Source of the DNA: Cellulosimicrobium arenosum
GTDB lineage: Bacteria; Actinomycetota; Actinomycetes; Actinomycetales; Cellulomonadaceae
DNA: 64,000 nucleotides
Direction: 5' to 3'
Assembly: GCF_014837295.1 (NCBI RefSeq)
Contig: NZ_JACYHB010000004.1
Location: 230,795 to 294,794 of the forward strand
Positions 33,383-43,304 of this stretch are shown piece by piece. The first letter of the stretch is position 1, and every line of letters starts with the position of its first letter. The notes beneath the pieces were generated by a model. It ran no database searches and had not been told where the DNA came from. It saw only the letters and a program-made list of their open reading frames with translations. The position numbers were made by a program, and so were the translations under genes.

Positions 33383-35911
33383 TCAGGCCGGGGAGTGGGC
33401 GAGCACCGCGTCGAGGAGCCGCACGGCGGCGTCCTTGTCGAGCGGCGCGTTGTAGGACCCGCACTTGGGCGACTGCACGCACGCGGGGCACCCGTCGTGG
33501 CAGGGGCAACGCTCGATCGCGTCGCGCGTCGCCCGCAGCCACGTCGCGCCGAGCTCGTAGCCGCGCTCGGCGAATCCCGCACCGCCGGGGTAGGCGTCGT
33601 AGACGAACACCGTGGCCTGCTCGGTGTCGACGTGCAGCGCGGTGGAGACGCCGCCGAGGTCCCAGCGGTCGCACGTCGCGAGCAGCGGGAGCAGGCCGAT
33701 CGACGCGTGCTCCGCGGCGTGCAGGGCGCCGGGTGCGGTGTCCGCATCGACGCCCGCCTCCTCGAGCACCGACTCCGGCACCGTCCACCACACGGCCATG
33801 GTCGGCAGGGTGCGCTCGGGCAGGTCGAGCGGCTCGGTCCCGAGGATCTGCAGGTCGGGCAGGTGCCGGCGCTGGAAGCTCACGACCTGCGAGCTCACGT
33901 CGACCGGGCCGTACCCCCACCCGACCGGTCCCCAGCTCCGCCCGACCACGTCCCGACCGGCTGCGGCGTCGCCGGCGCCGGGCTCGTCCGCGATCGTGAT
34001 CGACAGGGCGGAGCGCGACCACGTGCCGAAGTCCACGTCGGTCCGGCGGACGAGCGCGACGCCGTCGGCCAGGTCCAGGCTCTCGACGACGTACGTGGCG
34101 CCCTGGTGGACGTACACCGCGCCGTCGTGCACGGAGCCGTCGGCCGACGCTGCGTCCACGGTCCCGAGCAGACGACCCGTGCTCGACTCGGCCACGCGCA
34201 CGGGGGAGCCGCCGGACCCGCGCAGGTCCGTCATGCCCGCCGCAGGCTGGGCATGGGTCCAGTACCACCCCGACGACCGGCGCCGCAGCGCGCCGCGCGC
34301 GACGAGCACGCCCAGGAGGTCGGTGATCGCAGCCGGGTCGCCGAACGTGGCCAGGTCCTCGGCGCGCAGCGGGATCTCCGCGGCCGCCGCGCACAGGTGC
34401 GGCGCGAGGACGTACGGGTTCGCGGGGTCGAAGACCGTCGCCTCGAGCGGGGCGTCGAAGATCGCCTCGGGATGGTGCACGAGATAGGTGTCGAGCGGGT
34501 CCTCGCGGGCGACGAACGCGACGAGCCCGTCCGCTCCGGCACGCCCTGCGCGCCCGGCCTGCTGCCACACCGACATGCGGGTTCCCGGCCAGCCAGCGAC
34601 GAGCACGGCGTCGAGACCGGAGATGTCGACGCCGAGCTCGAGCGCGTTCGTCGTGGCGAGCGCGCGGACCGCGCCGGAGCGCACGGCGTCCTCGAGCTCC
34701 CGCCGCTCCTCGGGCAGGTACCCGCCGCGGTAGGCGGCGACGCGGCGCGCGAGGTCTGCGTCGACGGGCCGCAGGTAGTCCTGCGTCTGCGTCGCCACGG
34801 ACTCCGCGCCGCGGCGCGAGCGCGTGAACGCGAGCGTGCGCGCGCCGGCCAGGACGAGGTCGGCGAGCAGGTCCGCCGCCTCCGCCGTCGCGCTGCGCCG
34901 CGGGTGGTCGGGCGCCTCCTCGACCGTGGTCGGCACCGTTGGTTCGTCGACGTGCTCCCCGGTGTGCTCCCGGACGTGCCGGTCAGGGCCCGGCGTCTCG
35001 GCGGCCCGTTCGAAGCCCGCGACGACCGGCGGCTCCCACAGGACGAACGTCCGGTGGCCGGAGGGGGACGTGTCGCCCGCGACCGTCACGACGTCCGCCG
35101 CGTCCACGCCGACGAGCCGCGCCGCGCTCACGGCCGGCTCCGCCGTCGTCGCGGACGCCACCACGAACGTCGGCGCCGGGTCGCCCTCGCGCGCGTAGTG
35201 CGCGGCGAGGCGCCGCAGCCGCCGCAGCACGAGCGACACGTGCGCGCCGAACACGCCCCGGTAGGCGTGCCCCTCGTCCACGACGACGTACCGCAGGTCG
35301 CGCAGGAGCCGCGACCAGCGCCGGTGGTTCGGCAGGAGCGCGAAGTGCAGGAAGTCGGGGTTGGTCAGCACGACGTCGGCGTGCTCGCGGACCCAGCGGC
35401 GCTCGTCGGGGGACGTGTCCCCGTCGCACGTGGCCACGCGCACGTCTCGCGCCCCGGCGGCGCCGAGCAGGCGCTGCAGGCCCGCGAGCTGGTCGGCGGC
35501 GAGCGCCTTGGTCGGCGACAGGTACAGGACGGAACCGCGACGCGCGACGGACTCGATGCGCCCGGGGTCGAGGGTGCGGGTCGCGGCGTCGGCCCGGACC
35601 GACGTCAGTGCCGGGAGCCAGAAGGCCAGCGACTTGCCGGACCCCGTCGACGTGGCGAGCGCGACGTGCCGGCCGCGCCACGCGGCGTCGGCCGCCTCGG
35701 CCTGGTGCCGCCACGGATGCTCGGCACCGAGCGCGCGGTACCCCGCGACGAGCGAGCTGTCGGCCCACGAGGGCCACTCGCCGTGGACCCCGGGACGCGC
35801 GGGCAGCTCGCGGACGTGCGTGAGCCGGTCCGCCCGACGCCCGCCCGCGACGAGCACGTCGAGGAGCGGGTTCACCGTCGCCACGACCGGCGGGGTGGAG
35901 AGATCAGCCAC
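33383..35911 (-). CDS. DEAD/DEAH-box helicase with DUF1998/zinc domain (MrfA/YprA-like)
   Basis: 842-aa SF2 helicase, the Rv3649 homologue by position. Motif I is ATSTGSGKSLAFWLP (about 85), motif II VVDEGHAYRG (DEGH, about 209), and motif III ASATT. In the second RecA domain are LGVDISGLDAVLVAGWPG and QQAGRAGR (about 445-470). The C-terminal MZB/DUF1998 domain ends with the four-Cys cluster CPCHDGCPACVQSPKC (about 805-820) found in the DNA-repair helicase MrfA. GTG start overlapping the M18 peptidase stop by 8 bp, so translation is coupled. Role in DNA repair is inferred from the family. Confidence 0.91.
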   Translation of the reverse strand: MADLSTPPVVATVNPLLDVLVAGGRRADRLTHVRELPARPGVHGEWPSWADSSLVAGYRALGAEHPWRHQAEAADAAWRGRHVALATSTGSGKSLAFWLPALTSVRADAATRTLDPGRIESVARRGSVLYLSPTKALAADQLAGLQRLLGAAGARDVRVATCDGDTSPDERRWVREHADVVLTNPDFLHFALLPNHRRWSRLLRDLRYVVVDEGHAYRGVFGAHVSLVLRRLRRLAAHYAREGDPAPTFVVASATTAEPAVSAARLVGVDAADVVTVAGDTSPSGHRTFVLWEPPVVAGFERAAETPGPDRHVREHTGEHVDEPTVPTTVEEAPDHPRRSATAEAADLLADLVLAGARTLAFTRSRRGAESVATQTQDYLRPVDADLARRVAAYRGGYLPEERRELEDAVRSGAVRALATTNALELGVDISGLDAVLVAGWPGTRMSVWQQAGRAGRAGADGLVAFVAREDPLDTYLVHHPEAIFDAPLEATVFDPANPYVLAPHLCAAAAEIPLRAEDLATFGDPAAITDLLGVLVARGALRRRSSGWYWTHAQPAAGMTDLRGSGGSPVRVAESSTGRLLGTVDAASADGSVHDGAVYVHQGATYVVESLDLADGVALVRRTDVDFGTWSRSALSITIADEPGAGDAAAGRDVVGRSWGPVGWGYGPVDVSSQVVSFQRRHLPDLQILGTEPLDLPERTLPTMAVWWTVPESVLEEAGVDADTAPGALHAAEHASIGLLPLLATCDRWDLGGVSTALHVDTEQATVFVYDAYPGGAGFAERGYELGATWLRATRDAIERCPCHDGCPACVQSPKCGSYNAPLDKDAAVRLLDAVLAHSPA

Positions 35912-37391
35912 GGAAGATCTCGGTGACCGCCCGCGCGAGGTACCAGGGGTCGACCACCGCCGTGAGCTCGCGTGCGGAGTGCATGGACAGGATGGGGACG
36001 CCGACGTCGACCGTGCGGATGCCCAGTCGAGTCGCGGTCAGCGGACCGATGGTCGAGCCGCACGGCACGGTGTTGCGGGAGACGAACTCCTGGCTCGGCA
36101 CCCCTGCCGACGCGCACGCGCGCGCCCAGGCCGCGGCGCCGAGCGCGTCGGTCGTGTACCGCTGGTTCGCGTTGATCTTGAGGATCGGTCCGCCGCCTGC
36201 GAGGGGTCGGTTCGCCGGGTCGTGGCGCTCCGGGTAGTTGGGGTGCACGGAGTGCCCGACGTCGCTCGACACGCACAGGGAGGCCGCGGTCCGACGGTGC
36301 CGCTCCTCGACCGTCGCGCCCTGCATCGCGTCGACGCGCGCGAGCACGTCGGCGAGGAACGGCCCGGACGCACCCGAGCGGGACTCGGAGCCGATCTCCT
36401 CGTGGTCGAAGGCCGCGAGCACCGGGATCGCCGGCACGGCGAGCGCACCGTCCTCACCCGTACCGTCCTCACCCGCGACGTCCTCGCCCGTGTCGCCACC
36501 GAGCGAGGCCTTACCGGCGACCTCGACCAGCGCGGTGAGTCCCGCGTGGACCGAGATCAGGTTGTCCAGGCGGCCGGAGGCGAGGAACGCGTCGCGTGCG
36601 CCGAAGACGCGCGGCGGCTGGGTGTCCGCGACGACGACGTCGTACCCGGCGATCTCGCTCGCGTGCACGCCCGCGTGGTGCGCCAGCTCGGCGAGCAGGT
36701 CCGCCCCGGCCGGGCCGTCCGCCTGCCCCGCCCGACCGGTCGCGTCGGAACCGGCCGGCCCGGTCGCCGACGCGAGCCCCCACACCGGCTGGGTGTGCTG
36801 CTGCTTGTCGAGCGCGAGGCCGTCGTTCACCTGCCGGTCGAGGTGGATCGCGAGCTGGGGGATGCGCAGGAGCGGTCCGGTGCGCACGAGGTGCACGTCC
36901 TCGGGGCGGCTGCCGTCGCCGGTCACGACGCGTCCCGCGAGCTCGAGCTCGCGGTCGAGCCACGAGTTCAGCAGCGGACCGCCGTAGACCTCGACCCCGG
37001 CCTGCCACCAGCCCTCGCGCACCATGCCCGGGCGAGGCTTGAGCTTGAACCCGGGGGAGTCGGTGTGGGCGCCGAGGACGGCGAACGGCGTCGTGGCCGT
37101 CGCCCCGGGCGGCACGACCCAGGCGATCACCGCGCCGTCGCGCACGACGACGTACCGCCCGCCCGCGGCGGGCCGGCCGTCCACCGCGCGGTCGGGTCCG
37201 GTGTGCGGTGCGTGCGACGGCCATGCGTCGGTCTCGGCGAGCTGCGTAAAGCCTTCCGCGACGAGACGACGGGCGACCTCGTGCGCGGTGTGGAAGGACG
37301 ACGGGCACGCCTCGACGAACGCCGCGAGGTCGTGCGCGTGCGCGGTCGCGCGGTCGTGGAGGGTCGGTTCGGCGGGGCTCGGCGTGGGCAC
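35904..37391 (-). CDS. M18-family aspartyl aminopeptidase
   Basis: 495-aa cytosolic zinc aminopeptidase (DAP/aminopeptidase I family) removing N-terminal acidic residues. Metal and catalytic residues are visible: GAHTDSPGF (His/Asp, about 108), SGRLDNL (Asp), AFDHEEIGSES (Glu-Glu, about 310) and SMHSARE (His near the C-terminus). A Gly/Asp/Glu-rich insert (GGDTGEDVAGEDGTGEDG, about 285-302) is not part of the family core. The GTG start at 37391 is 7 nt after a TAGGCT -10, suggesting a leaderless message. Co-transcribed with the helicase. Confidence 0.92.
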   Translation of the reverse strand: MPTPSPAEPTLHDRATAHAHDLAAFVEACPSSFHTAHEVARRLVAEGFTQLAETDAWPSHAPHTGPDRAVDGRPAAGGRYVVVRDGAVIAWVVPPGATATTPFAVLGAHTDSPGFKLKPRPGMVREGWWQAGVEVYGGPLLNSWLDRELELAGRVVTGDGSRPEDVHLVRTGPLLRIPQLAIHLDRQVNDGLALDKQQHTQPVWGLASATGPAGSDATGRAGQADGPAGADLLAELAHHAGVHASEIAGYDVVVADTQPPRVFGARDAFLASGRLDNLISVHAGLTALVEVAGKASLGGDTGEDVAGEDGTGEDGALAVPAIPVLAAFDHEEIGSESRSGASGPFLADVLARVDAMQGATVEERHRRTAASLCVSSDVGHSVHPNYPERHDPANRPLAGGGPILKINANQRYTTDALGAAAWARACASAGVPSQEFVSRNTVPCGSTIGPLTATRLGIRTVDVGVPILSMHSARELTAVVDPWYLARAVTEIFRG

Positions 37392-37398
37392 AGCCTCC

Positions 37399-37431
37399 AG
37401 CCTACGCACGACCGGCAGACCTCCGTACGCT
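37399..37431. promoter_or_regulatory. Divergent -10 elements for the aminopeptidase and hydrolase genes
   Basis: Minus strand TAGGCT (37404-37399) lies 7 nt before the aminopeptidase GTG. Plus strand TACGCT (37426-37431) lies about 40 nt before the hydrolase GTG. Both fit TAnnnT; no strong -35 elements are visible. Confidence 0.4.
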
Positions 37432-37469
37432 GGTCCCGACCGCCCGTCGGGTGGCCGGAGGGTGGCGTC

Positions 37470-38324
37470 GTGCAAGCGGAGGAGGCGGACGTGCGCTGGG
37501 TCGTGCTGCCGGGTCTCGCGCTCACGCCGGAGGACTTCGCGCCGCTCGCGCGCGTCCTCGACCCGGTCGGCCAGGTCCGGGTGCTGGACGCGTGGCGCAC
37601 TCCCGTCACCGCCCCTGCGGACGAGCTGCGCGCCGCGCTGGGGGTCGGTGGTCCGGGTACGGCCGGGACGGACGACGGCGTCGGGCTCGTCGGGCACTCC
37701 GCGGGCGGGCTCGCCGCGCTCGAGTGGACCCTGCTGCACCCCGACGAGGTGCGGCGCCTCGTCCTGCTCGACCCGATGAGCCCGTTCGAGAAGCAGCGGC
37801 CCGCCCTGCACCCGGGGACCGCGGCGACGCGTGCCGTGCGCACGGTGGTCGGCAAGACCGCCGATCTCGTCGCGCCGAGCGTCGGGCCGCGCCTGCGCGC
37901 CGCGGCCGTCCGGGTGGTCGCGCGGCGCCCCGACCGGCTCCCTCGGGACGTCGCCGCGGCCCGCTACGGCGACCGGCTCGGCTGGCTGGAGATCGCCGAC
38001 CAGTGGTCCGCGAGCTGGGCGCAGGCGCCGCGGGTCCGTGCCCTGCTCGACGCCGGCCACCGCGTCCCGCCCACGACCGGCCCGCTGCTCGTGTCGGGGC
38101 TGCGCGCGAGCGCCCGGTTCCTGCGCGAGCAGCGCGAGCTCGCCGAACGGCTCGGGCTGCCGCGCGTCGGGCTCCCCGGTCAGGGTCACCTGTTCCCCCT
38201 GACCCGGCCCGACGTCGTCGGGCACCTCGCCCGTGCGGTCCGCCTCGGGCCGAGCGCCGTGCCCGACCCGTCCGGCGGGCACGCCGACGACGTCGTGGCG
38301 CGGCCGCGTTCCACCACCGCATGA
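37470..38324 (+). CDS. Alpha/beta-fold hydrolase
   Basis: 284-aa protein with the alpha/beta-hydrolase core: WVVLPGLALTPEDFAPLARVL (oxyanion region, about 10), the nucleophile elbow GLVGHSAGGLAALEW (Ser about 75), and a C-terminal GQGHLFPLTRPDVVGHL with the catalytic His. The acid residue is not obvious. The GTG at 37470 is favoured by GGAGG at 37457-37461. Ester, lactone or amide substrate unknown. Confidence 0.8.
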   Translation: MQAEEADVRWVVLPGLALTPEDFAPLARVLDPVGQVRVLDAWRTPVTAPADELRAALGVGGPGTAGTDDGVGLVGHSAGGLAALEWTLLHPDEVRRLVLLDPMSPFEKQRPALHPGTAATRAVRTVVGKTADLVAPSVGPRLRAAAVRVVARRPDRLPRDVAAARYGDRLGWLEIADQWSASWAQAPRVRALLDAGHRVPPTTGPLLVSGLRASARFLREQRELAERLGLPRVGLPGQGHLFPLTRPDVVGHLARAVRLGPSAVPDPSGGHADDVVARPRSTTA

Positions 38325-38425
38325 GACTCCGGCGGGCACCACGGGTCAGGGACCGTCCCGTCCGGCCGTGCGTCGTGGGACACCGAGCTCGCGTTCCGGC
38401 TCGCCGACCGAGGGGCTGACGTGCG

Positions 38426-38431
38426 TACACT
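38426..38431 (+). promoter_or_regulatory. -10 element upstream of hppA
   Basis: TACACT 55 nt before the hppA ATG in the 161-bp gap after the hydrolase gene. An AAGGAGGA ribosome site lies at 38475-38482. Confidence 0.45.
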
Positions 38432-38485
38432 CAGCCCATCGCGTCGGCAGGGGCCCGGCGCGGCCGCAGTCGTCAAGGAGGACGG

Positions 38486-40798
38486 ATGCCCACGCTCGGT
38501 ACCGAAAGTCTCACGATCGTCGGCGTGATCGCCGCGATCGCGATCGTCTCGCTCCTGTTCGCCCTGGTCCTGCGCAAGCAGGTCCTCGCGGCGAAGGAGG
38601 GCAACGCCGCGATGCGCGACGTCGCGCAGGCCGTGCAGGAGGGCGCCGCGGCCTATCTGAGCCGGCAGTTCCGCACGCTCGCGCTGTTCGCGGGCGCGGT
38701 GTTCCTGCTCCTGTTCCTGCTCCCGGGCGACGGCGGCGTGCGCGTGGGCCGGTCCGTCGCGTTCCTCCTGGGCGCGGTCTTCTCCGCGGCGATCGGGTAC
38801 CTGGGCATGTGGCTCGCGGTGCGCGCGAACGTGCGCGTCGCGTCGGCCGCGACCCGGCCGGGCGGGCGGACCGAGGGCGCGCGCATCGCGTTCCGCACGG
38901 GCGGCGTCGTGGGCATGTCGGTCGTCGGGCTGGGCCTGCTCGGCGCCGCCGGGGTCGTGCTGATCTACAAGGGCGACGCGCCCGCGGTGCTCGAGGGCTT
39001 CGGGTTCGGGGCGGCGCTGCTCGCCATGTTCATGCGCGTCGGCGGTGGCATCTTCACCAAGGCGGCCGACGTCGGCGCGGACCTCGTCGGCAAGGTCGAG
39101 GTGGGCATCCCCGAGGACGACGCGCGCAACGCCGCGACGATCGCGGACAACGTCGGCGACAACGTGGGCGACTGCGCCGGCATGGCCGCAGACCTGTTCG
39201 AGTCCTACGCCGTCACGCTCGTCGCGGCGCTCATCCTCGGCAAGGCCGCGATGGGCGAGGAAGGCCTCGTCTTCCCCCTGATCGTCACGGCGCTCGGGGC
39301 GCTCGTCGCGGTGCTCGGGGTGTTCATCACGCGCGTGCGCGGCCAGGAGAACGGGCTCAAGGCCATCTACCGCGGCTTCTACCTCTCCGCGCTCGTCGGC
39401 GCCGTCCTCGCGGCGATCGCCGCGTTCGTCTACCTGCCGTCGTCGTTCGGCGCGATGGACGGCACGGCGGAGCTCGGCGAGCTGTCCGGCATCGCCGCGG
39501 ACCCGCGTGTCGTCGCGAGCCTCGCGGTCGTCATCGGCATCGTCCTCGCGGGCATCATCCTGTGGATCACGGGCTACTTCACGGGCACGACGTCGAAGCC
39601 CACCCTCCACGTCGCGGCGACGTCCCGCACCGGTGCGGCCACCGTCGTCCTGTCCGGCATCGGGGTCGGGTTCGAGTCCGCGGTCTACACGGCCGGCGTG
39701 ATCGCCGCCGCGATCTGCGGGCTGTTCCTCCTCGCGGGCGGGTCCGTGTGGCTCGCGCTGTTCCTCGTGGCGCTCGCCGGGTGCGGGCTGCTGACCACCG
39801 TCGGCGTGATCGTCGCGATGGACACGTTCGGGCCGGTGTCGGACAACGCGCAGGGCATCTACGAGATGTCGGTCGGCGAGTCGGGCGACCTGGACGAGGA
39901 GGCGGCGCAGATCCTCACGGACCTCGACGCGGTCGGCAACACGACGAAGGCGATCACCAAGGGCATCGCGATCACGACGGCCGTCCTGGCGGCGACCGCG
40001 CTGTTCGGCTCCTACGCGGACGCGGTGAACCACGCGCTGGAGGACGTGCGGGAGGTCGGCGGCGGTCTCGTCACGTCGATGCTCGACTACTCGATCATCT
40101 CGCCCGTCACGCTCGTCGGCGTGATCCTGGGTGCGGCGACCGTGTTCCTGTTCTCGGGTCTCGCGATCGACGCCGTGACCCGCGCGGCGGGCGCGATCGT
40201 CTTCGAGGTGCGTCGCCAGTTCCGCGAGCACCCCGGGATCATGACGTACCAGGAGCGGCCCGAGTACGGCAAGGTCGTGGACATCTGCACCCGGGACTCG
40301 CTGCGTGAGCTCGTGACGCCGGGTCTGCTCGCGGCCTTCGCCCCGATCGCCGTCGGGTTCGGGCTCGGCGTCGGGCCGCTCGCCGGCTTCCTCGCCGGTG
40401 CGATCGCCGCGGGCGTCCTCATGGCCGTGTTCCTGGCGAACTCCGGCGGGGCCTGGGACAACGCGAAGAAGATCGTCGAGGACGGCGCGTACGGCGGAAA
40501 GGGATCCGAGGCGCACGCCGCGGTTGTCATCGGCGACACGGTGGGCGATCCCTTCAAGGACACGGCCGGGCCGGCGATCAACCCGCTCATCAAGGTCATG
40601 AACCTCGTCTCGCTGCTCATCGCTCCGGCCGTGGTCATGCTGAGCGTGCCCGCGGACGCGAACACCGCGCTGCGCATCGCCATCGCGGTGGCCGCTGCCG
40701 CGATCGCGTTCGGCGCCGTCATCGCGTCCCGGCTGCGCGCCGCGCGCGTGGACCGCGAGGAGGCGCTCGAACCGGAGCGGGTGCCCAGCGGCGCCTGA
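38486..40798 (+). CDS. hppA: Membrane-bound proton-pumping pyrophosphatase (K+-independent type)
   Basis: 770-aa integral membrane pump coupling PPi hydrolysis to H+ export, with about 16 hydrophobic helices. Catalytic region DVGADLVGKVEVGIPEDDARNAATIADNVGDNVGDCAGMAADLFE (about 194-238) and a second Asp-rich site IGDTVGDPFKDTAGPAINPL (about 680-700). GNTTKAITKG has Lys at about 488, where K+-dependent enzymes have Ala, so this should be the K+-independent subclass. Strong AAGGAGGA before the ATG and a TACACT -10 upstream; monocistronic. A long antisense open frame opposite it is only a codon-bias shadow. Confidence 0.96.
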   Translation: MPTLGTESLTIVGVIAAIAIVSLLFALVLRKQVLAAKEGNAAMRDVAQAVQEGAAAYLSRQFRTLALFAGAVFLLLFLLPGDGGVRVGRSVAFLLGAVFSAAIGYLGMWLAVRANVRVASAATRPGGRTEGARIAFRTGGVVGMSVVGLGLLGAAGVVLIYKGDAPAVLEGFGFGAALLAMFMRVGGGIFTKAADVGADLVGKVEVGIPEDDARNAATIADNVGDNVGDCAGMAADLFESYAVTLVAALILGKAAMGEEGLVFPLIVTALGALVAVLGVFITRVRGQENGLKAIYRGFYLSALVGAVLAAIAAFVYLPSSFGAMDGTAELGELSGIAADPRVVASLAVVIGIVLAGIILWITGYFTGTTSKPTLHVAATSRTGAATVVLSGIGVGFESAVYTAGVIAAAICGLFLLAGGSVWLALFLVALAGCGLLTTVGVIVAMDTFGPVSDNAQGIYEMSVGESGDLDEEAAQILTDLDAVGNTTKAITKGIAITTAVLAATALFGSYADAVNHALEDVREVGGGLVTSMLDYSIISPVTLVGVILGAATVFLFSGLAIDAVTRAAGAIVFEVRRQFREHPGIMTYQERPEYGKVVDICTRDSLRELVTPGLLAAFAPIAVGFGLGVGPLAGFLAGAIAAGVLMAVFLANSGGAWDNAKKIVEDGAYGGKGSEAHAAVVIGDTVGDPFKDTAGPAINPLIKVMNLVSLLIAPAVVMLSVPADANTALRIAIAVAAAAIAFGAVIASRLRAARVDREEALEPERVPSGA

Positions 40799-40825
40799 CC
40801 GTGCGGGTGCCGGCCGCGGCCGGCG

Positions 40826-43114
40826 TCAGCTCTTGACGGTGAACCGAGCGCGCAGCAGCGCCTCGGCGCGCGAGGACGGCCCGACGCGGAGCTCGAAGTC
40901 GCCCGGCTCGACGACGCGGCGCCCGGCGGCGTCCACGAGCGTGCAGTCCGCGACGGGCAGCTCCAGGTCCACCGTGACGGACCCGCCCGCCGCGACGTCG
41001 ACCTGGCGGTACGCCTTGATCTCCTGGTCCGCCCACGTCACCGACGTCACGAGGTCGCTCACGTACACCTGCACGGTCTCGCGCGCGGGACGTGCACCGG
41101 TGTTGCGCACCGTCACCCGGGCGCGCAGCACGTCCTCGACACCGACGACCTCCGCGTCGAGCACCAGGTCCGTGTACTCGACCGTGGTGTAGCTCAGGCC
41201 CTCGCCGAACGCGAACGCGCTGCGCTGCGTGAGGTCGGCGTAGTGGTCACCGTGCTGACCACGGACCTGGTTGTAGTACGTGGGCTGCTGACCCGCGTGC
41301 TCGGCGAACGAGATGGGCAGGCGACCGGTCGGCTCGATCAGGCCCAGGACGAGCTCGGCGACGGCCTGGCCTCCGCGCATGCCCGGGTTCGCGGCCCACA
41401 CGATCGCTGCGGCGTCGCGGGCCGACGCCGGCAGGACGAGCGGCTTGGACGCGATCACGACGACGACGAGCGGCGTCCCCGTCTCCGCCAGCGCGTCGAG
41501 CAGCGCGACCTGCCCGCCGACCAGCTCGAGCGTGGCGGTCGACCTGCCCTCTCCCACGAGCTCGATCCGGTCGCCGACGACGGCGACGGCGTAGTCCGCG
41601 TCCCGTGCCGCGGCGACGGCCTCGGCGATCAGCGCGTCGTCGGGAGCGGCGGGCACCACGAGGTGCGGGCGCGGCTGGCCGTCGGGGAAGGTCTCGCCCG
41701 CCGGGTCGGGGATCGAGGTCAGGACGTCGGCGCCGCGCGCGTGGGTCACGGTCCAGCCGGTGGGTGCGTGCTCGCGAAGCCCGTCGAGGACCGTCGTGGT
41801 CATCTCCCGCGGGTGGCCGTCGGGCAGCCAGTCCGCCTGGCCGGACGCGCCGGCCCAGTCGCCGAGCTGGGAGTGGTCGTCGTCGGCGTTCGGCCCGACG
41901 ACCGCGATCGTGCGCGGGAGCGACCCGTCGGCGGCCACGGCGCGACCGTCCGGGCCGGGGACGAGGTCGCCCCCGAGCGGGAGGGTCCCGTCGTTGGTCA
42001 GGAGCACCAGGGAACGGCGTGCGACGTCGAGGTTCACGGCCGTGTGCCCCGCCGACGCGATGACGGCCTCCTGTCGTGCGACGTCCGGGCGGCGCGGGTC
42101 CTCGAAGAGCCCGAGCGAGACCTTGAGCGTGAGGATGCGACGCACCGCGGCGTCGACCGCGGACTCCTCCACGAGGCCGCGCGCGACGGCCTCGAGCGCG
42201 CCGTCGAAGAACTGGGGCGTCGTCATGACCACGTCGTTGCCGGCGCGGATCGCGGCGGCGGCGGCGTGCACGTGGTCGGGCTGGATGTGCTGCTCCCACA
42301 CCATGCGACCCACGTTGTCCCAGTCGGTCACGAGCGTGCCCGTGTAGCCCCACTCGCCGCGCAGGACCTCGTCGAGCAGCCATCCGTTCACGGTGACGGG
42401 CACGCCGTCCATCGACTGGTAGCCCAGCATGAACGTCGCGCACCCCTCGCGTGCGACCCGCTCGAACGGCGGCAGGAACCACGACCGGAGCTTGCGCCGG
42501 GAGATGTCGGCCTCGCTGGCGTCCCGTCCGCCCTGCGTCTCGGAGTACCCGGCGAAGTGCTTCGCCGTCGCAAGGATCCCGGTCGGGTCGCCCGGGCCGC
42601 CGCCCTGGTAGCCGCGGACCATCGCGGACGCGAGCTCGCCGATCAGGTACGGGTCCTCGCCGAACGTCTCGTCGACCCGGCCCCAGCGCAGGTCGCGCGC
42701 GATGCACAGGACGGGGGAGAAGGTCCAGTGGATACCGGTCGCGGCGACCTCGACCGCGGTGGCGCGCGCGACGCGCTCGACCAGGTCCGGGTCCCAGGTG
42801 GCCGCCATGCCCAGCTGCGTGGGGAAGATCGTGGCTCCCACCCAGAACGAGTGCCCGTGGATGCAGTCCTCGGCGACGAGGAGCGGGATGCGCAGCCGGG
42901 TGGCGTCCGTGAGCCGGTGGGCCTCGAGCACGTTCTCCGGGGAGGCGTGCAGCAGCGAGCCGACGTGCTTGTCCTCGACGAGCGGCCCGACGCCGTCCCG
43001 CGCGTCGAGCTGGAGCATCTGCCCGACCTTCTCGGGGAGCGTCATCCGCCCGATCAGGTCCTCCACGCGGGCCTCCACGGGCAGCGCAGGGTCGAGGTAG
43101 GGCAGGGTGCTCAC
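40826..43114 (-). CDS. Glycoside hydrolase family 3 beta-glucosidase
   Basis: 762-aa intracellular-looking enzyme (no signal peptide) hydrolysing beta-glucosides or xylosides. The GH3 N domain has KHFAGYSETQGGRDASEADIS (about 195) and the nucleophile Asp in LVTDWDNVG (about 263). The GH3 C domain (about 370-610) includes VGDRIELVGEGRS and IVWAANPGMRGGQAVAEL, and a C-terminal fibronectin III-like domain (about 660-740) follows. GTG start with GAGGA upstream. The promoter is overlapped by a TetR-type palindrome. Fits a plant-fibre-degrading actinobacterium. Confidence 0.93.
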   Translation of the reverse strand: MSTLPYLDPALPVEARVEDLIGRMTLPEKVGQMLQLDARDGVGPLVEDKHVGSLLHASPENVLEAHRLTDATRLRIPLLVAEDCIHGHSFWVGATIFPTQLGMAATWDPDLVERVARATAVEVAATGIHWTFSPVLCIARDLRWGRVDETFGEDPYLIGELASAMVRGYQGGGPGDPTGILATAKHFAGYSETQGGRDASEADISRRKLRSWFLPPFERVAREGCATFMLGYQSMDGVPVTVNGWLLDEVLRGEWGYTGTLVTDWDNVGRMVWEQHIQPDHVHAAAAAIRAGNDVVMTTPQFFDGALEAVARGLVEESAVDAAVRRILTLKVSLGLFEDPRRPDVARQEAVIASAGHTAVNLDVARRSLVLLTNDGTLPLGGDLVPGPDGRAVAADGSLPRTIAVVGPNADDDHSQLGDWAGASGQADWLPDGHPREMTTTVLDGLREHAPTGWTVTHARGADVLTSIPDPAGETFPDGQPRPHLVVPAAPDDALIAEAVAAARDADYAVAVVGDRIELVGEGRSTATLELVGGQVALLDALAETGTPLVVVVIASKPLVLPASARDAAAIVWAANPGMRGGQAVAELVLGLIEPTGRLPISFAEHAGQQPTYYNQVRGQHGDHYADLTQRSAFAFGEGLSYTTVEYTDLVLDAEVVGVEDVLRARVTVRNTGARPARETVQVYVSDLVTSVTWADQEIKAYRQVDVAAGGSVTVDLELPVADCTLVDAAGRRVVEPGDFELRVGPSSRAEALLRARFTVKS

Positions 43115-43222
43115 GGGGCGGTCCTCATCTCGGCATCGGTGGCGGGTCGGCGCGACCGGCGGCCGGCTCGAACCGATCCGATCCGGGCTCGGCACCGTGC
43201 GCGCGACGGACGCGGCACCGCC

Positions 43223-43252
43223 ACTATAGACAACTTTATGACCGGTCAGTAA
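43223..43252 (-). promoter_or_regulatory. Promoter and TetR-type operator of the beta-glucosidase gene
   Basis: Minus-strand -35 TTACTG (43252-43247), an 18-nt spacer and -10 TATAGT (43228-43223). An 18-bp palindrome with 7 of 9 pairs (43235-43252, centre TGACCGGTCA perfect) covers the -35. Its arm TTACTGACC is of a kind used by TetR repressors and shares TTACT with the site at 53351. Confidence 0.55.
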
Positions 43253-43304
43253 GTCTGGACGCGTGCGCCGCGGAGCAGCGTCGGGATACGCGATGATGGG
43301 GCGC

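Noticed and set aside
38186..40516. A 776-codon open frame on the minus strand opposite the pyrophosphatase gene
   Set aside because: Its product is a run of Arg/Asp/Glu/Ala-rich low-complexity sequence mirroring the codon bias of hppA on the other strand; no domain is recognisable. Other long antisense frames (for example 48356-52792 opposite jetB/jetC) are the same artefact.
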